From Papaver somniferum (taxonomy: Eukaryota; Streptophyta; Magnoliopsida; Ranunculales; Papaveraceae): DNA of 64,000 nt. The position numbers were made by a program, and so were the translations under genes. The stretch is from the NCBI RefSeq assembly GCF_003573695.1, contig NC_039366.1, positions 163,250,770 through 163,314,769 of the forward strand, written 5' to 3'. The notes beneath the pieces are model-generated. The model did not search any database. It was given only the letters and a program-made list of their open reading frames with translations, and was not told where the DNA came from. Shown in pieces: positions 54,290-64,000 of the stretch; positions within the stretch are counted from its first letter, which is position 1, and each line of letters begins with the position of its first letter.

Positions 54290-54960
54290 TGCATATTATT
54301 TTTTCAGGCATAACTCGTTATGCTACCTAATTTTTCAGGGGTATAATTGACAACGCAACTTGGATATAACATATCTAAAAATTCGCGTCTTGGAATTTTA
54401 CAAATTTTATATCTTTGGAAATCTTTTTAAGAGAGCTACACAACGAGTACAAACAACAATATCAAATTTTTGTTTTTCACGAAAAAGTCGGAGGTGATCA
54501 TCGTTTTAGGGAAAATTTTCGAAAACTGACTACATATTCATTATGCAGCCTCCAAAACAGATGCATAACACATTATGCATGCGCATAACGAATTATGCAA
54601 CCATTTTCTCGACTGCATAACAAAGTTATGCATCTATAACGAGTTATGTAGCCATTGTTTTGGTTGATTTTAGTCCGTACATTAAAAAAATTGATGCATA
54701 ATTGGTTATGCAGCCATATTTAAGGATGCATATCAGGTTATGCATCCATTTTCTCGATGCATAAAAGATTATGCAACAATTTTCTCGATGCATAATGCAT
54801 TATGCAGCCGTATTTTGGATGCATATCATGTTATGCATCCATTTTCTCGACTGCATGATGCATTATGCATCAATTTTCAATTTCATACAAAATAACAAAG
54901 ATGCCGGCTAATGTGTTATGCATCCATTTTTTGACTGCATGACATGTTATGCACTCATAA
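54290..54960. repeat. Array of palindromic GCATAA...TTATGC motifs
   Basis: More than fifteen short facing pairs of GCATAA and TTATGC recur at 20-45 bp intervals. They are separated by spacers such as CCATTTTCTCGA. The array lies inside a probable insert at about 54150-55510 that begins CTTAGGCGCAGGTCCT. No protein is encoded. Confidence 0.8.
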
Positions 54961-55831
54961 CAACATCTTCTTCTTCTTCGTTGTTCATCATCCAAGCTCA
55001 AATAAGCTTTATTATTATTCCCTGTATTTTCTAAATCTCAAATTAACTTTTCTTCTTGTTCTACTTGATTGAAACAATTACAAAACCCTATCTCCATCTC
55101 AGAACACATCTCAGATCCATCTTCTCAATCATAATACCTAATTAAAAAAAAAAATCATTCATACATCTTTCGGAAATAACAAACAGCAAGATCTCGATTC
55201 ATCTCATAACATCACCTCAAACCCTAACTTTCGATTTCATTCATCTATTGTTTCCAATCTTCATATGATTATACTGTCTATCAATATTATTGATCGTAAG
55301 TCACAGTTAGGAGGAAGAAAAGAAAAATAATTGAAGAAGAAATTCTCGTGAAGAAGAAGAAGAAGAAAATATACGAAGAAACCAAATTTTATAAATTGTA
55401 GGTTTGGGAGAAATTTTCTCACGAAAATTGGGTGCGCGCGTGAACTTTTCCGCTGGTGGGTTTCACGGTGTAGAAAATCTGTAAAATGGGTCTCCCTGTA
55501 GTTTTCACGTGTAGAAATTAGTTGAGCCATTGGTATTTTTAAGCTCATTACAAACTGGCCAGCAGGTCCAGTATCCAATATAGTCACCACACAAGTTCCA
55601 TTTTGGTGTAACCAAATTGAAACTATGATGGGAATATGTCTTGGAATTTTCCTTCTATAAAACAATTAAGAGAAAGACATTAGTGGCGCTTTTCCTTACT
55701 TTTCGCAACTTCAAGTCATTGTACCTAAAAACAAAGAAAAGATATGTAATATATAAAATTTCAAGAAAACTAAAAAGAAAAGTGTAAGAAATCGTTATCA
55801 ATATTGAGTGTTTTAGAAACCTATCAACTCT

Positions 55832-57150
55832 AGTGGCAACTAGTAACATACATGAGGTGTGGGGATTAGGTTTTCCAGTTGCTAGAGTTCTCCCTTATAT
55901 AGTCTTCAAATCAGGGTTTGCAATCAATGTTACCTTGGTAACAAAGCATTCAATATTCACTGTTAGATGAAAACCTGATTAGACTCAAGCTAATATCTTT
56001 CAACCGTTAGATCGAACTTAGCTCGTTACACACAAACGAAAAGTGACTTCATTTATATATGAGTAACCGTACCTAAACATGTACACCTTGTTGGCTCAAC
56101 AATAGTTAACCGAAGTTAGCCATGTGAACCTTTCATATCAACCATATTCATCTTAACCATAACTAGCTCAAATGACTCAAATGAGTTTAGTTCTAGAGTT
56201 ATTCAATTGTTTATATTCTCATAAAAGTATACAAGACACAATTGAAGCAAAATCGATTTTGATTCACTCGAATCAATTCATGAACTTTATATCCACGGTT
56301 TGCAAAAGATTATATATGTTATTATATAAACGTATCAGTTCATGAACAAACCAATTTTAGAACATAACCTACTCAAATATGCAAACGGGTACGCATACCT
56401 AAGTGGTCAGGCAAAGTTTGGGTTCGCCAGTATGCGAACGGGTACGTATACCTTCCGAACTCAGTTGAATTTCCGGAACTTGAAATTCACGCCAGTACGC
56501 ATACCGGTATGCATACTAAGTTCCCGGACTTTCATTAACCAACCAGTATGCCTACGGGTATGCATACGGGTATGCAATTTATGGTTCACGGAGTTGGAAT
56601 AACTTGAAACAGTTAGCATACAAGTACGCATATTGTGCTATATCCCATCATGGTTATTTGTTCTAAACTCTCATTTCAATCATTGAAACATTCTTAGAAG
56701 ACGATAATAGCTGTCTCACACAAACTATTAGCTTCAAAGCAATTTTCGTAGTGATCGAATGATCAATACGAAATATTCCTAGTCTACATCAAATGAGTGT
56801 CTCACACAAATCATGTAATATGTTACAAGGCGATTTTCCCATGATCATCTTTTGACTTTCTTTAAGAATATAAGATGAACTTGGTTAAAGAGAAAGCTTA
56901 CCAACACATATTTCGAGAAATATGTAAGCGAGTTAAACTTAGCTCGAAATATCAAATGTGTATAATTGAAGTCTATACAGCTATACGACTTTTGTCTCAA
57001 ATAGGAGATAGATTAGATCGACTTTTGAGTGATAGACGAGTTCAAGTCTCCTCATACCTCTTTTTGATGAAGTTCCACAATCTCCCCTTCGTAGGATCAG
57101 AATCTCGCAACAACAATATTTCAGCGAAATTATCAACAACATAATACAAT
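55832..57150 (-). repeat. Copia-like LTR sequence (minus strand), right part, with ACGCATAC repeats
   Basis: The start (55832-55910) is the reverse counterpart of 49375-49470. At 56370-56640, units related to CCAGTATGCGTACGGGTATG recur in both orientations. The segment near 56900 (GAAAGCTTACCAACACATAT followed by TTTCGAGAAATATG) is of a type common at LTR starts in this family. No pol frame. Confidence 0.5.
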
Positions 57151-57213
57151 AGCGTCGCAGAACAATTTGAGGAAGAATATAATAAATGACATCACCTAAG
57201 ATCATGAGAAAGA

Positions 57214-57558
57214 TGTGATAGTCCTGCGAAAATTAGAAAGCTTGCGAAATTAATATTTGTAAGGTTGCGATAATATCGCAGACTATATCCGAAAATAAAG
57301 GACAGATTAGCTGTCATCCACTATGTATTTCCTTATAAATAGTCGTTCGAGTTGTAAAGAGGTGGGGAAATCTTTTTGAGAAAGAAACAAGTAAATAGGA
57401 GAGAGAAATTTTAGAGTAGAGATCATTCTTGAGTTATTTATCTTTTCTTGTAAGAACATCCAAAGATTAATCAATAAAATTAAGAATATAAACCTAAAAT
57501 GAGTTGATCAATAATGAAATGATATGAAGAATGTAGTGTAGGATTTCCTGCAGCTACA
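57214..57558 (+). repeat. 5' LTR of the Tat element
   Basis: It starts TGTGATAGTCC and ends CAGCTACA. A TATAAATAG promoter box lies near 57335. GCGAA/TCGCA-rich composition matches the rest of the element. Confidence 0.75.
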
Positions 57559-57667
57559 TAATGGCGCTAGAAACAGGGAATTGAAGGTCGAAATTTGAAG
57601 ATTGTTGATTGAGAGTATTCAAGTCAAGAAAGTGATTAAATAAATCAGTGAATCATTTAGAAGAAAG

Positions 57668-59190
57668 ATGAATAGAATTAGTGAAAATGACAAAAGATTG
57701 GAGTGTAATATGATAACAAAAACGATGATTAATGAATTCCATGAAAACATCAAAGGAAGAATACATAAACGAAATTTTGAAGGAAGGAAAGTTATGGCGG
57801 TAGAGAAAACATCACCCTTGAAAGATTGGGAACAACAAAAAATTGCATTCATGGCGGCAGAAATACCAAAAGAAAATTTGAACCACACATCTCCGTTGGT
57901 CATCACAATGCCTATTACACGAAAAAATAAGGAGACAACAATAAAATCCACAGGAGAATGGATGTTGAACAGAACTTTAATCGATACAGGAAGTTCAGTT
58001 GATATAATATTTTATCACGCATTCCGGGGAATGGGATTTAAAGATGAAGAAATGTCCAGTTCAACATATTTTGTTCAAGTTCAACATATTTTGTTCACGG
58101 CTTTGGAAAATCCACAACAAAACCTAAAGGAGAGATAGTGGTACGAATTCCACTTGGAGAAATCGAAGCACATGTAACATTGTGCATGGTGGATATGGAA
58201 TCGCCATATAATATGTTATTAGGAAGATCATGGATACATGCGATAAAAGTTGTGGTATCAACGTTGCATCAATGTATTAAATTCCCCACACCAAATGGAA
58301 TAGGTGAAATCAGAGGAGATGTTGACAATGCGAAATTATGTCATCAAATTGAAGTAAAACATTATGAAGGACAAGCAAAAAAGAAACAATTTCGCAGAAA
58401 ATTGGCAAAGGAAGCAAAGAAGGAAGAAGAATTTAGAGTATATATGATAAGGGCAAAAGAAGGCAAAGGAATACCCAGCGAAATTTCGGAAGAAGGAGAA
58501 GGACCCATGAAAACAATAAAAGAACCAACACCAATGGGAGAACCTAAACCCAGTTACACTGCCGCAGAACCAACAAAAGAAATAAACGTTGGGACTATAG
58601 AGGAGCCTCTAATGTTGAGAATTGGAACCAAAATGGATATAGAAGAAGAAGAAAGAACTGTTAACTTGTTGCGAGAATATAAAGATGTTTTCGCAGGAAG
58701 CATGGATGAGATACCAGAAATAGATCCATCAATTGCATGCAACAAATTGGAGATTAACAAAAATGTGAGACCATTTAAACAGAGAATAAGAAAAATTGCA
58801 ACAACTTACCATTCCCAAATAGAAGAAGAACTACAGAAAATGCTTGAGGCAGGAATTATAAGAGAAGCTAAATACCCAGAATGGATAGCGAATATGGTCA
58901 TTGTCCCAAAGAAAAACAAAGGAATCAGGATTTGCATAGATTTAACTAATTTAAACAAAGCTTGCCCCAAAGATATTTTTCCGTTACCAGATATTCCTCA
59001 AATGGTGGAATCCGCAGCGGGAAATGATAGGGTATCATCTTTAGATGGGTACAAAGGGTATAACCAAATCCCTCTCGCTGAAGAAGATCAAGAACATACT
59101 ACTTTCTTTTCCCCTAGAGGTTTATATTGTTACACGAAAATGCCATTTGGTTTGCGAAACGCGGGAGCGACATATCAAAGAATGGTATAG
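57668..59190 (+). pseudogene. Tat protease and reverse transcriptase start, with a 20-bp frameshifting duplication
   Basis: The first frame (57668-58138) encodes a linker, then LIDTGSSVDIIFYHAF with the protease active site DTG. A 20-bp tandem duplication (58058-58077 and 58078-58097) shifts the frame. The second frame (58138-59190) gives YNMLLGRSWIHAIKVVVSTL, the protease C-terminal motif. RT follows: HSQIEEELQKMLEAGII, WIANMVIVPKKN, ICIDLTNLNKACPKD, SSLDGYKGYNQI and KMPFGLRNAGATYQRMV. A TAG at 59188-59190 ends it. TAG could arise from CAG by one C-to-T change. Confidence 0.9.
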
Positions 59191-59193
59191 AAG

Positions 59194-61863
59194 GTGTTCG
59201 CAAAATGGATAAACAAGACATTAGAAGTATACGTGGACGACATGTTAGTAAAGAGTAAAGAAGCTAAAAACCATGTACAAGACCTGAGGGAGATTTTTGA
59301 ACAAATGCGACAATATAACATTAAATTGAATCCTGAGAAGTGTACTATTGGAGTTGCTTCGGGAAATTTTTTAGGCTACATTGTATCAAAGGAAGGAATA
59401 CAGGTTGATCCGGAAAAAGTGCAAGCAGTTCGTGACATGCCAACACCAGCAACAATAAAAGATGTACAGAAGTTGAATGAGCTTCTAGCTTCGCTGGGGA
59501 GATTCATTTCGCGATCATCAGACAAATGCAAATATTTTTTCGATATACTCAAGAAGGGTGCGAAATTTAAATGGACTGATGAATGTGAAAAAGCTTTTCA
59601 AGGAATCAAAGAATATCTTATGAATACAACTATTTTACAAAAAGCAGAATCAGGAGAAGAATTATTGATCTATCTTGCGACGACGTCGCATGCATTAAGT
59701 GTTGTGTTATTGCGAGTAGACGCAGGAGTGGAGAAACCCATTTATTACATTAGCAAAACTTTTAATAGTGCCGAGAAGAATTACTCAAAGATTGAAAAGT
59801 TAATTTTAGCATTATTTTATGCATCATTTAAACTCCGCATATACTTTCAAGCACACAAGATAAAGGTATTAACAAAGGTACCAATTGAATCAGTGTTGAA
59901 GAATTCTAAAAGATCAGGAAGAGTGGAGAGATGGAATGCACAAGTAGGTCACTTTGATATTAAATATGAAATTTTGTCTTCACCAAAATCACAAGTTGTT
60001 GCAGATTTTTTGGCAGAATTTCCTTTAGAAGAAGATGAAGCAGTAGAAGAAATGATGGAGGTAGAAGAAGAACATGGAGATCCAAAAGATTTGTTAACAG
60101 AACCAAATAGATGGGAGATATTGGTAGATGGATCATCAAATGGAGAAGGAAATGGAGTTGGAATTGTTTTAATTTCGCCAGAAGGAATAAAAATGGCTTT
60201 TTCATTCAGATTGGAATTTGCATCCACTAATAATGAAACAGAATATGAAGCTGTGGTACATGCCTTAAAATTCGCAATAGAAATGGAACTAGAAAATGCC
60301 AGGATCACTAGTGATTCACAGCTAGTTATTCGCCAAATAAAGGGAGAATATACTACAAATGAACCATCCTTGAAGAAATACAAGAAGCTGGTTGAAGAAT
60401 TGTCAGCGAAAATCCCAAAAATAAGATGGAGGCACATTTCAAGAAAGGATAACATACTCGCAGAAGCTTTTGCTTTCATCTCAAGCATGATGACAGATCC
60501 AACTGCGAGATGCATAAAAATACAAACACTTTTGTCACCATCAATCAATAAAGAAGAAGAAGACGTGGACGTGATGATAATAGACAATGAAAAAGAAGAA
60601 CAAATGAACAATATCGCAGACTGGAGAATGGAACTTCATGCATATTTGGCGAAAGGAGAAACACCAAGAAATAGATTGGAAACACACAAGTTAAAAAGCC
60701 GTGCAACGAATTATGAATTAAGAGATGGGTTGCTATACCGAAAGTCATTTAATGGACCATCACTCAGATGTTTGACACGAGAGGAAGGAGAAAAGGTGCT
60801 AAAAATGTTACATAGTGGGGATGCTGGAAATCATAGTGGAGGAAGATCTTTGGCACATAGAGCAAAAATGCAAGGTTATTACTGGCCATACATGCATGAA
60901 GATGCAAAACAAATATCAAGACGTTGCGAAGATTGTCAGCGGCATGGAAAGAAAATACATGCACCTGGAGCACCATTGTCATCTTCAACTAGTGTATGGC
61001 CTTTTGGAAAGTGGGGCTTAGATATTGTGGGGCCATTTTTACCAGGATCTGGACAAAGAAGATACTTAATAGTCGCAACAGATTATTTCACAAAATGGAC
61101 AGAAGTGAAGGCAGTACAACATATTCACGACAAAGATATCTTTACATTCATATTCGAAAATATCATTTGCAGATTCATAATTCCCGCACAGTTGGTATCT
61201 GATAATGGGAAACAATTTGAAGGACAGAATATAGAAATGCTACTTAATGCATTCAAGATAAAATGTGGAAAATATACTCCTTTGTATCCACAAGCTAATG
61301 GGAAAGTAGAAGCAACAAACAAAACAATTGCAGATATATTAAAGAAGAAATTGGAAGGACATCACAGAGCATGGTGCGAACAAGTACATAATGCAGTATG
61401 GGCTTATAATACAACTAGAAGAGAAGCTACTGGAATGTCACCTTTTTGTTTAACATACGGAGTTGAAGCGGTGTTACCAACAGAAGTTGTTATTCTGACA
61501 ACAAAAAGAGAAGCTTGGGAGAAAAATCTTAGTGCGGGCTTGATTTTAAATAAACTTGATGAGTTAGAAGAAAGAAGAGAAAAAGCTTTACAACATATGG
61601 AGAATTATCAACGAAGACTAGCCCGAGAATATAATAAACGTGTCAAAATACGCGAATTTCAACCAGGAGATTTAGTTCTGCGAGAAATACCCATATATCA
61701 GCGAGAAAATGGTGGAAAATTAGCGAAATGGGATGGACCTTACATCATTAAGGAGATAGTTGGAACAAGAGCTTATAGATTAATGGATCCAGAAGGAAGA
61801 GATGTTGGTAATAGATTAGACAGACCATGGAACAGGTTGTACTTAAAAAAATACTATCCGTAA
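59194..61863 (+). CDS. Tat pol: RT end, dual RNase H, integrase
   Basis: The frame is uninterrupted for 889 aa and is in frame with the preceding TAG. Residues ~10-20 carry the RT catalytic box VYVDDML. Residues ~130-260 are the Ty3 RNase H, and ~310-440 the second, archaeal-type RNase H (WEILVDGSSNGEGNGVGIVL). At ~535-585 is the integrase zinc region (HH-CC: HSGDAGNH ... CEDCQ). At ~600-720 is the integrase core with D (LDIVGPF), D (SDNGKQF) and E (GKVEATNK). The end has a GPY-type module (WDGPYIIKEI). Integrase would insert element cDNA. Long conservation after the lesions upstream suggests recent insertion. Confidence 0.9.
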   Translation: MFAKWINKTLEVYVDDMLVKSKEAKNHVQDLREIFEQMRQYNIKLNPEKCTIGVASGNFLGYIVSKEGIQVDPEKVQAVRDMPTPATIKDVQKLNELLASLGRFISRSSDKCKYFFDILKKGAKFKWTDECEKAFQGIKEYLMNTTILQKAESGEELLIYLATTSHALSVVLLRVDAGVEKPIYYISKTFNSAEKNYSKIEKLILALFYASFKLRIYFQAHKIKVLTKVPIESVLKNSKRSGRVERWNAQVGHFDIKYEILSSPKSQVVADFLAEFPLEEDEAVEEMMEVEEEHGDPKDLLTEPNRWEILVDGSSNGEGNGVGIVLISPEGIKMAFSFRLEFASTNNETEYEAVVHALKFAIEMELENARITSDSQLVIRQIKGEYTTNEPSLKKYKKLVEELSAKIPKIRWRHISRKDNILAEAFAFISSMMTDPTARCIKIQTLLSPSINKEEEDVDVMIIDNEKEEQMNNIADWRMELHAYLAKGETPRNRLETHKLKSRATNYELRDGLLYRKSFNGPSLRCLTREEGEKVLKMLHSGDAGNHSGGRSLAHRAKMQGYYWPYMHEDAKQISRRCEDCQRHGKKIHAPGAPLSSSTSVWPFGKWGLDIVGPFLPGSGQRRYLIVATDYFTKWTEVKAVQHIHDKDIFTFIFENIICRFIIPAQLVSDNGKQFEGQNIEMLLNAFKIKCGKYTPLYPQANGKVEATNKTIADILKKKLEGHHRAWCEQVHNAVWAYNTTRREATGMSPFCLTYGVEAVLPTEVVILTTKREAWEKNLSAGLILNKLDELEERREKALQHMENYQRRLAREYNKRVKIREFQPGDLVLREIPIYQRENGGKLAKWDGPYIIKEIVGTRAYRLMDPEGRDVGNRLDRPWNRLYLKKYYP

Positions 61864-63124
61864 GAAGCTTTGAGAAGTTATGGATTTTGAAAGAATAATT
61901 GCAAGATTACTCATATCAAAACAAGATCATGATGTGCGAAATTTTCGCAGAGATAGTCACAGAACAATGACATAAAAGAAAGGGGCGAACCTTTATGGCG
62001 TACATCTTAGTTCGCGAATAAAATTTCTCAAGAGGCAAATGTAAGACCTAACGTACGTCATATTAGGGGGTACCTGTTGCATGGCTCAGGGAAAGGCTAC
62101 ACCGCCCCAGGAACCTGAGTCATGGAGATTTGGGGTCAATAAAGCCCATCCGGGAGAGGCACCTTGGATTCTCAGCTTAAGCATATGACTTGGGTTGGGC
62201 GACTAAGGTAATAAGGACTCTCACAAGGAGTGCAGATCTGATCAAGGAGCCGAGGTACACGGTTGAGTCAAGAGTTCCAGGGACGTTTTAAGCGTACCTT
62301 GCCATTCTTGACAAGTCTTGGCTTATACTGCACTCGGCCTGAAAAAAACCCCACTTAGGGTGCAGTCTCGTAACCATAAGCCCTATAGGTAAAAGGGATA
62401 AGAGGCTGCGAAAACAAATGGTTGTTGTTAAGACTGGATGGGAGGCGCTAACCTTGTATAGTAGAAGTACGCCTCCTTGAAGGGGCAACCAGGGGGGAGA
62501 TAAGGACGGCACCCTCCATTAGGGAGTTGATAAGTGTCTTAAGACGCAAATGTCATGAGGCTTTTTATTCGCAAGGATATTAAGGCTTATCATATTTGTG
62601 CAACAATCCTGAAGAGGCAATAATACAAAAAAAAAGGATAAGACGAGATCAATGGGTTTTCGCATCAAAGTGCGAAGACATCTTGCGATTTCGTCGCAAG
62701 ACGACAATATCATGGGACTTTATTTTCGCAAGAATATTTAGGCCTATCATATTGTCGCAACATTCCTGAAGAGGTCATAATACAAAATAAAAAGTTAAGG
62801 CAAGATCAATGGGTTTTTGTATGAAAGTGCAAGGACGTCCTGCGATTTTGTCGCAATGACAAGAGGTGGCATAATAAGACCTTTAATTAGGAAGGCAAAA
62901 TAAGACCATATGATAAAACAAATTAATTATAAGTTTTCGTAACAGATTATTTTTTGCAAGAAAGATAATGAGAGGCAAGTATGGGAATCAATACACAAGA
63001 AGCATTATCTTTCTCATCAACAAAATATTAAAAGGAAAAGTTGACTCCAAAGTTGGTTGAAAAATATAACTCTCAAAAGTGATAAAAATAAGACAGTTCA
63101 AGAAAACAAAGCTAGATAAGAAGC
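61864..63124 (+). other. Non-coding 3' region of the Tat element
   Basis: The region has no conserved protein on +. It holds GGCTCAGGGAAAGGCTACAC and similar G-rich sequence at 62060-62540, then a tandem repeat. Long spacers between pol and the 3' LTR are normal for Tat elements. Confidence 0.6.
62541..62860 (+). repeat. 158-bp tandem repeat in the Tat 3' region
   Basis: Two units begin AAGACGCAAATGTCATGAGG (62541) and AAGACGACAATATCATGGGA (about 62698). Shared blocks are CTGAAGAGG, CAATGGGTTTT and TTGTCGCAA/TTTCGTCGCAA. Copies differ at many sites. Confidence 0.75.
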
Positions 63125-64000
63125 TCAAGCTTCAGTATTAATTTCAATAGCGGGAGATAACAGAAATTCTTCGCCAATATTCTCGCAAGCCTCTCCTTCA
63201 TTTCGGTTTTGATCTTCGCCATGACTAGCATCTTGATTATCGCCAGCATTTACTTCTTCAGGAGAAATTTCTTTCTCATTCTGATTAACACCAGCAAATG
63301 CTTCTTTAGAAGGAACCTCTTCTTCATCTTCCAAGAAATTATCCTCTGCACCGCTTTCGTAATCATAATCACTATCAGCAGGACGAGGAACTTCATCGTC
63401 ATCTACTTCTAAAGGATCAATTGATGTAGGAGGAAGAGAGTTGGATAATAAAATGTCATTTACAAGGACTTCATCCCGGAGATGAACTTGGCGAAGAAGT
63501 GTTCTCTGATGATTCCTATCTTGAATATCCTTAAAATAAGCAAGATAATCAAGTCTTCTTTCCGCTCGGTCGCGAGAACCAGTAAGAGTAGAGACAAGCA
63601 ATGCATTTTCTTTGCGAATTTTGGCATATTTAGCCTCCAAAACAGAAATAGAAGAATGAAGATTCTTCTCAGACTCTGCGAAAGATAAAATACAAAATTT
63701 CATTAAAGAGTTCAGAGAGATATGAAAAATAAAAGATAATTAAGGCAGTCAAACTATTATGACTACCTTCCTTTTGCGAAATAAGGTGTTGAATCAAGGA
63801 CAGACAACTATTCTCCCAACGGTCCATTGCATCATCAAATTTATCTCCAACTAAACCTTTAAGTCGAGACTGAAGATTTTTCTCTTTAGAAATAAGAAAG
63901 GCATTTTTCTTCGCAAGAGAAGAATAAGATTCTTCTAATTTGGAATATTCTTCTTTAAGTTGATTTTCCTTTACACTTAAAACTATTCTACCTTGAATGA
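63125..64000 (-). CDS. Spliced antisense gene of the Tat element, coiled-coil protein
   Basis: Reading on -, an upstream exon open from 64000 to 63767 encodes a Glu/Lys/Leu-rich coiled-coil (LKEEYSKLEESYSSLAKKNA). It ends EAG at a GT donor (GTAGTC). A 91-bp intron (63766-63676) ends at TTTCGCAG. The next exon resumes in frame with ESEKNLHSSISVLEAKYAKI and runs to the stop at 63125, through a basic region and a long acidic tail (DDDEVPRPADSDYDYESGAE). Tat elements often carry such antisense ORFs between pol and the 3' LTR; their function is unknown. The start lies outside the window. Confidence 0.75.

Larger units (their letters stand above)
50555..55826 (-). mobile_element. Single LTR unit with nested inserts, 5272 bp, target duplication ACTCT
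   Basis: On + it runs TGATGAGGTTGTC ... AAACCTATCA with ACTCT at 50550-50554 and 55827-55831. Its first 110 bp and last 70 bp resemble the unit at 45370-48578, so it is the same family. The extra 2 kb is explained by a MITE-like insert near 51905-52708 and a second insert near 54150-55510. No gag or pol is present. Confidence 0.75.
57214..64000 (+). mobile_element. Tat-lineage Ty3 retrotransposon lacking gag, running off the window
   Basis: A 345-bp 5' LTR (57214-57558, TG...CA) is followed by primer-binding site TGGCGCTAGAAACAGGGA at 57562. Protease starts within about 400 bp, leaving no room for gag. Pol then runs through RT, RNase H, a second archaeal-type RNase H and integrase, the domain order diagnostic of the Tat lineage. 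A long non-coding region and an antisense gene follow. The 3' LTR is beyond 64000. The copy is nearly intact in pol but cannot be autonomous without gag. Confidence 0.9.

Noticed and set aside
59949..60611. 220-aa minus-strand ORF inside Tat pol
   Set aside because: Shadow of the dual RNase H frame; Ser/Ile/Leu-rich with no domain. Distinct from the real antisense gene at 63125.
62288..62713. Minus-strand ORFs in the Tat 3' region
   Set aside because: No conserved motif and unrelated to the spliced antisense gene next to them.

Overview
The window is nuclear DNA of a flowering plant, almost certainly a eudicot. It is AT-rich, its genes carry GT-AG introns, and most of it is nested transposable elements. 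Plant-specific families are present: an L-type lectin receptor kinase, a potato-inhibitor-I protein, a plant mobile domain, FAR1/MULE transposases, and Tekay and Tat retrotransposons. No species can be named from the sequence; a basal eudicot such as a poppy relative is only a guess. There is one assembly gap (2199-2314).

Layout. 1-900: decayed LINE remnants. About 1930-25610: a large Mutator-like element (MULE). Its ends are related inverted sequences, and it carries arrays of GTCGGCAAGGT/ATGCCGAC motifs. It encodes a broken transposase with SWIM finger, AT-hook repeats and a C-terminal OTU protease domain on +, and two small accessory genes on -. Three LTR elements sit inside it: a solo LTR (2704-5211, TSD CCAGC), a truncated Tekay-type Ty3 element on - (about 6490-12080), and a defective Tat-like element with two 2.65-kb LTRs (14221-23352). 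25678-29835: an internally deleted L1-type LINE on -, with a 14-bp target duplication.

30297-33060 is a clean four-exon domesticated hAT/BED gene (798 aa). 33732-34140 is a two-exon potato-inhibitor-I gene. 34749-40725 is an L-type lectin receptor kinase on -, split by a 3730-bp PIF/Harbinger-like element (35222-38951, TSD TTA). That element holds a Myb-like ORF1 remnant and a plant-mobile-domain (PMD) gene fragment.

42024-57150 holds three more single LTR units with perfect target duplications (42024-44961, 45370-48578, 50555-55826), several MITE-like inserts, and a Copia-like LTR sequence on -. From 57214 to beyond the window end lies a Tat-lineage Ty3 element. It has lost gag, has two small lesions in an otherwise complete pol (dual RNase H plus integrase), and carries a spliced antisense gene downstream.

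How it fits together: only the hAT-derived gene and the inhibitor look like intact host genes. The kinase is a recent casualty of transposition. The most unusual contents are the OTU-MULE with its accessory genes, the PMD carried by the Harbinger-like element, and palindromic motif arrays in three otherwise unrelated elements.
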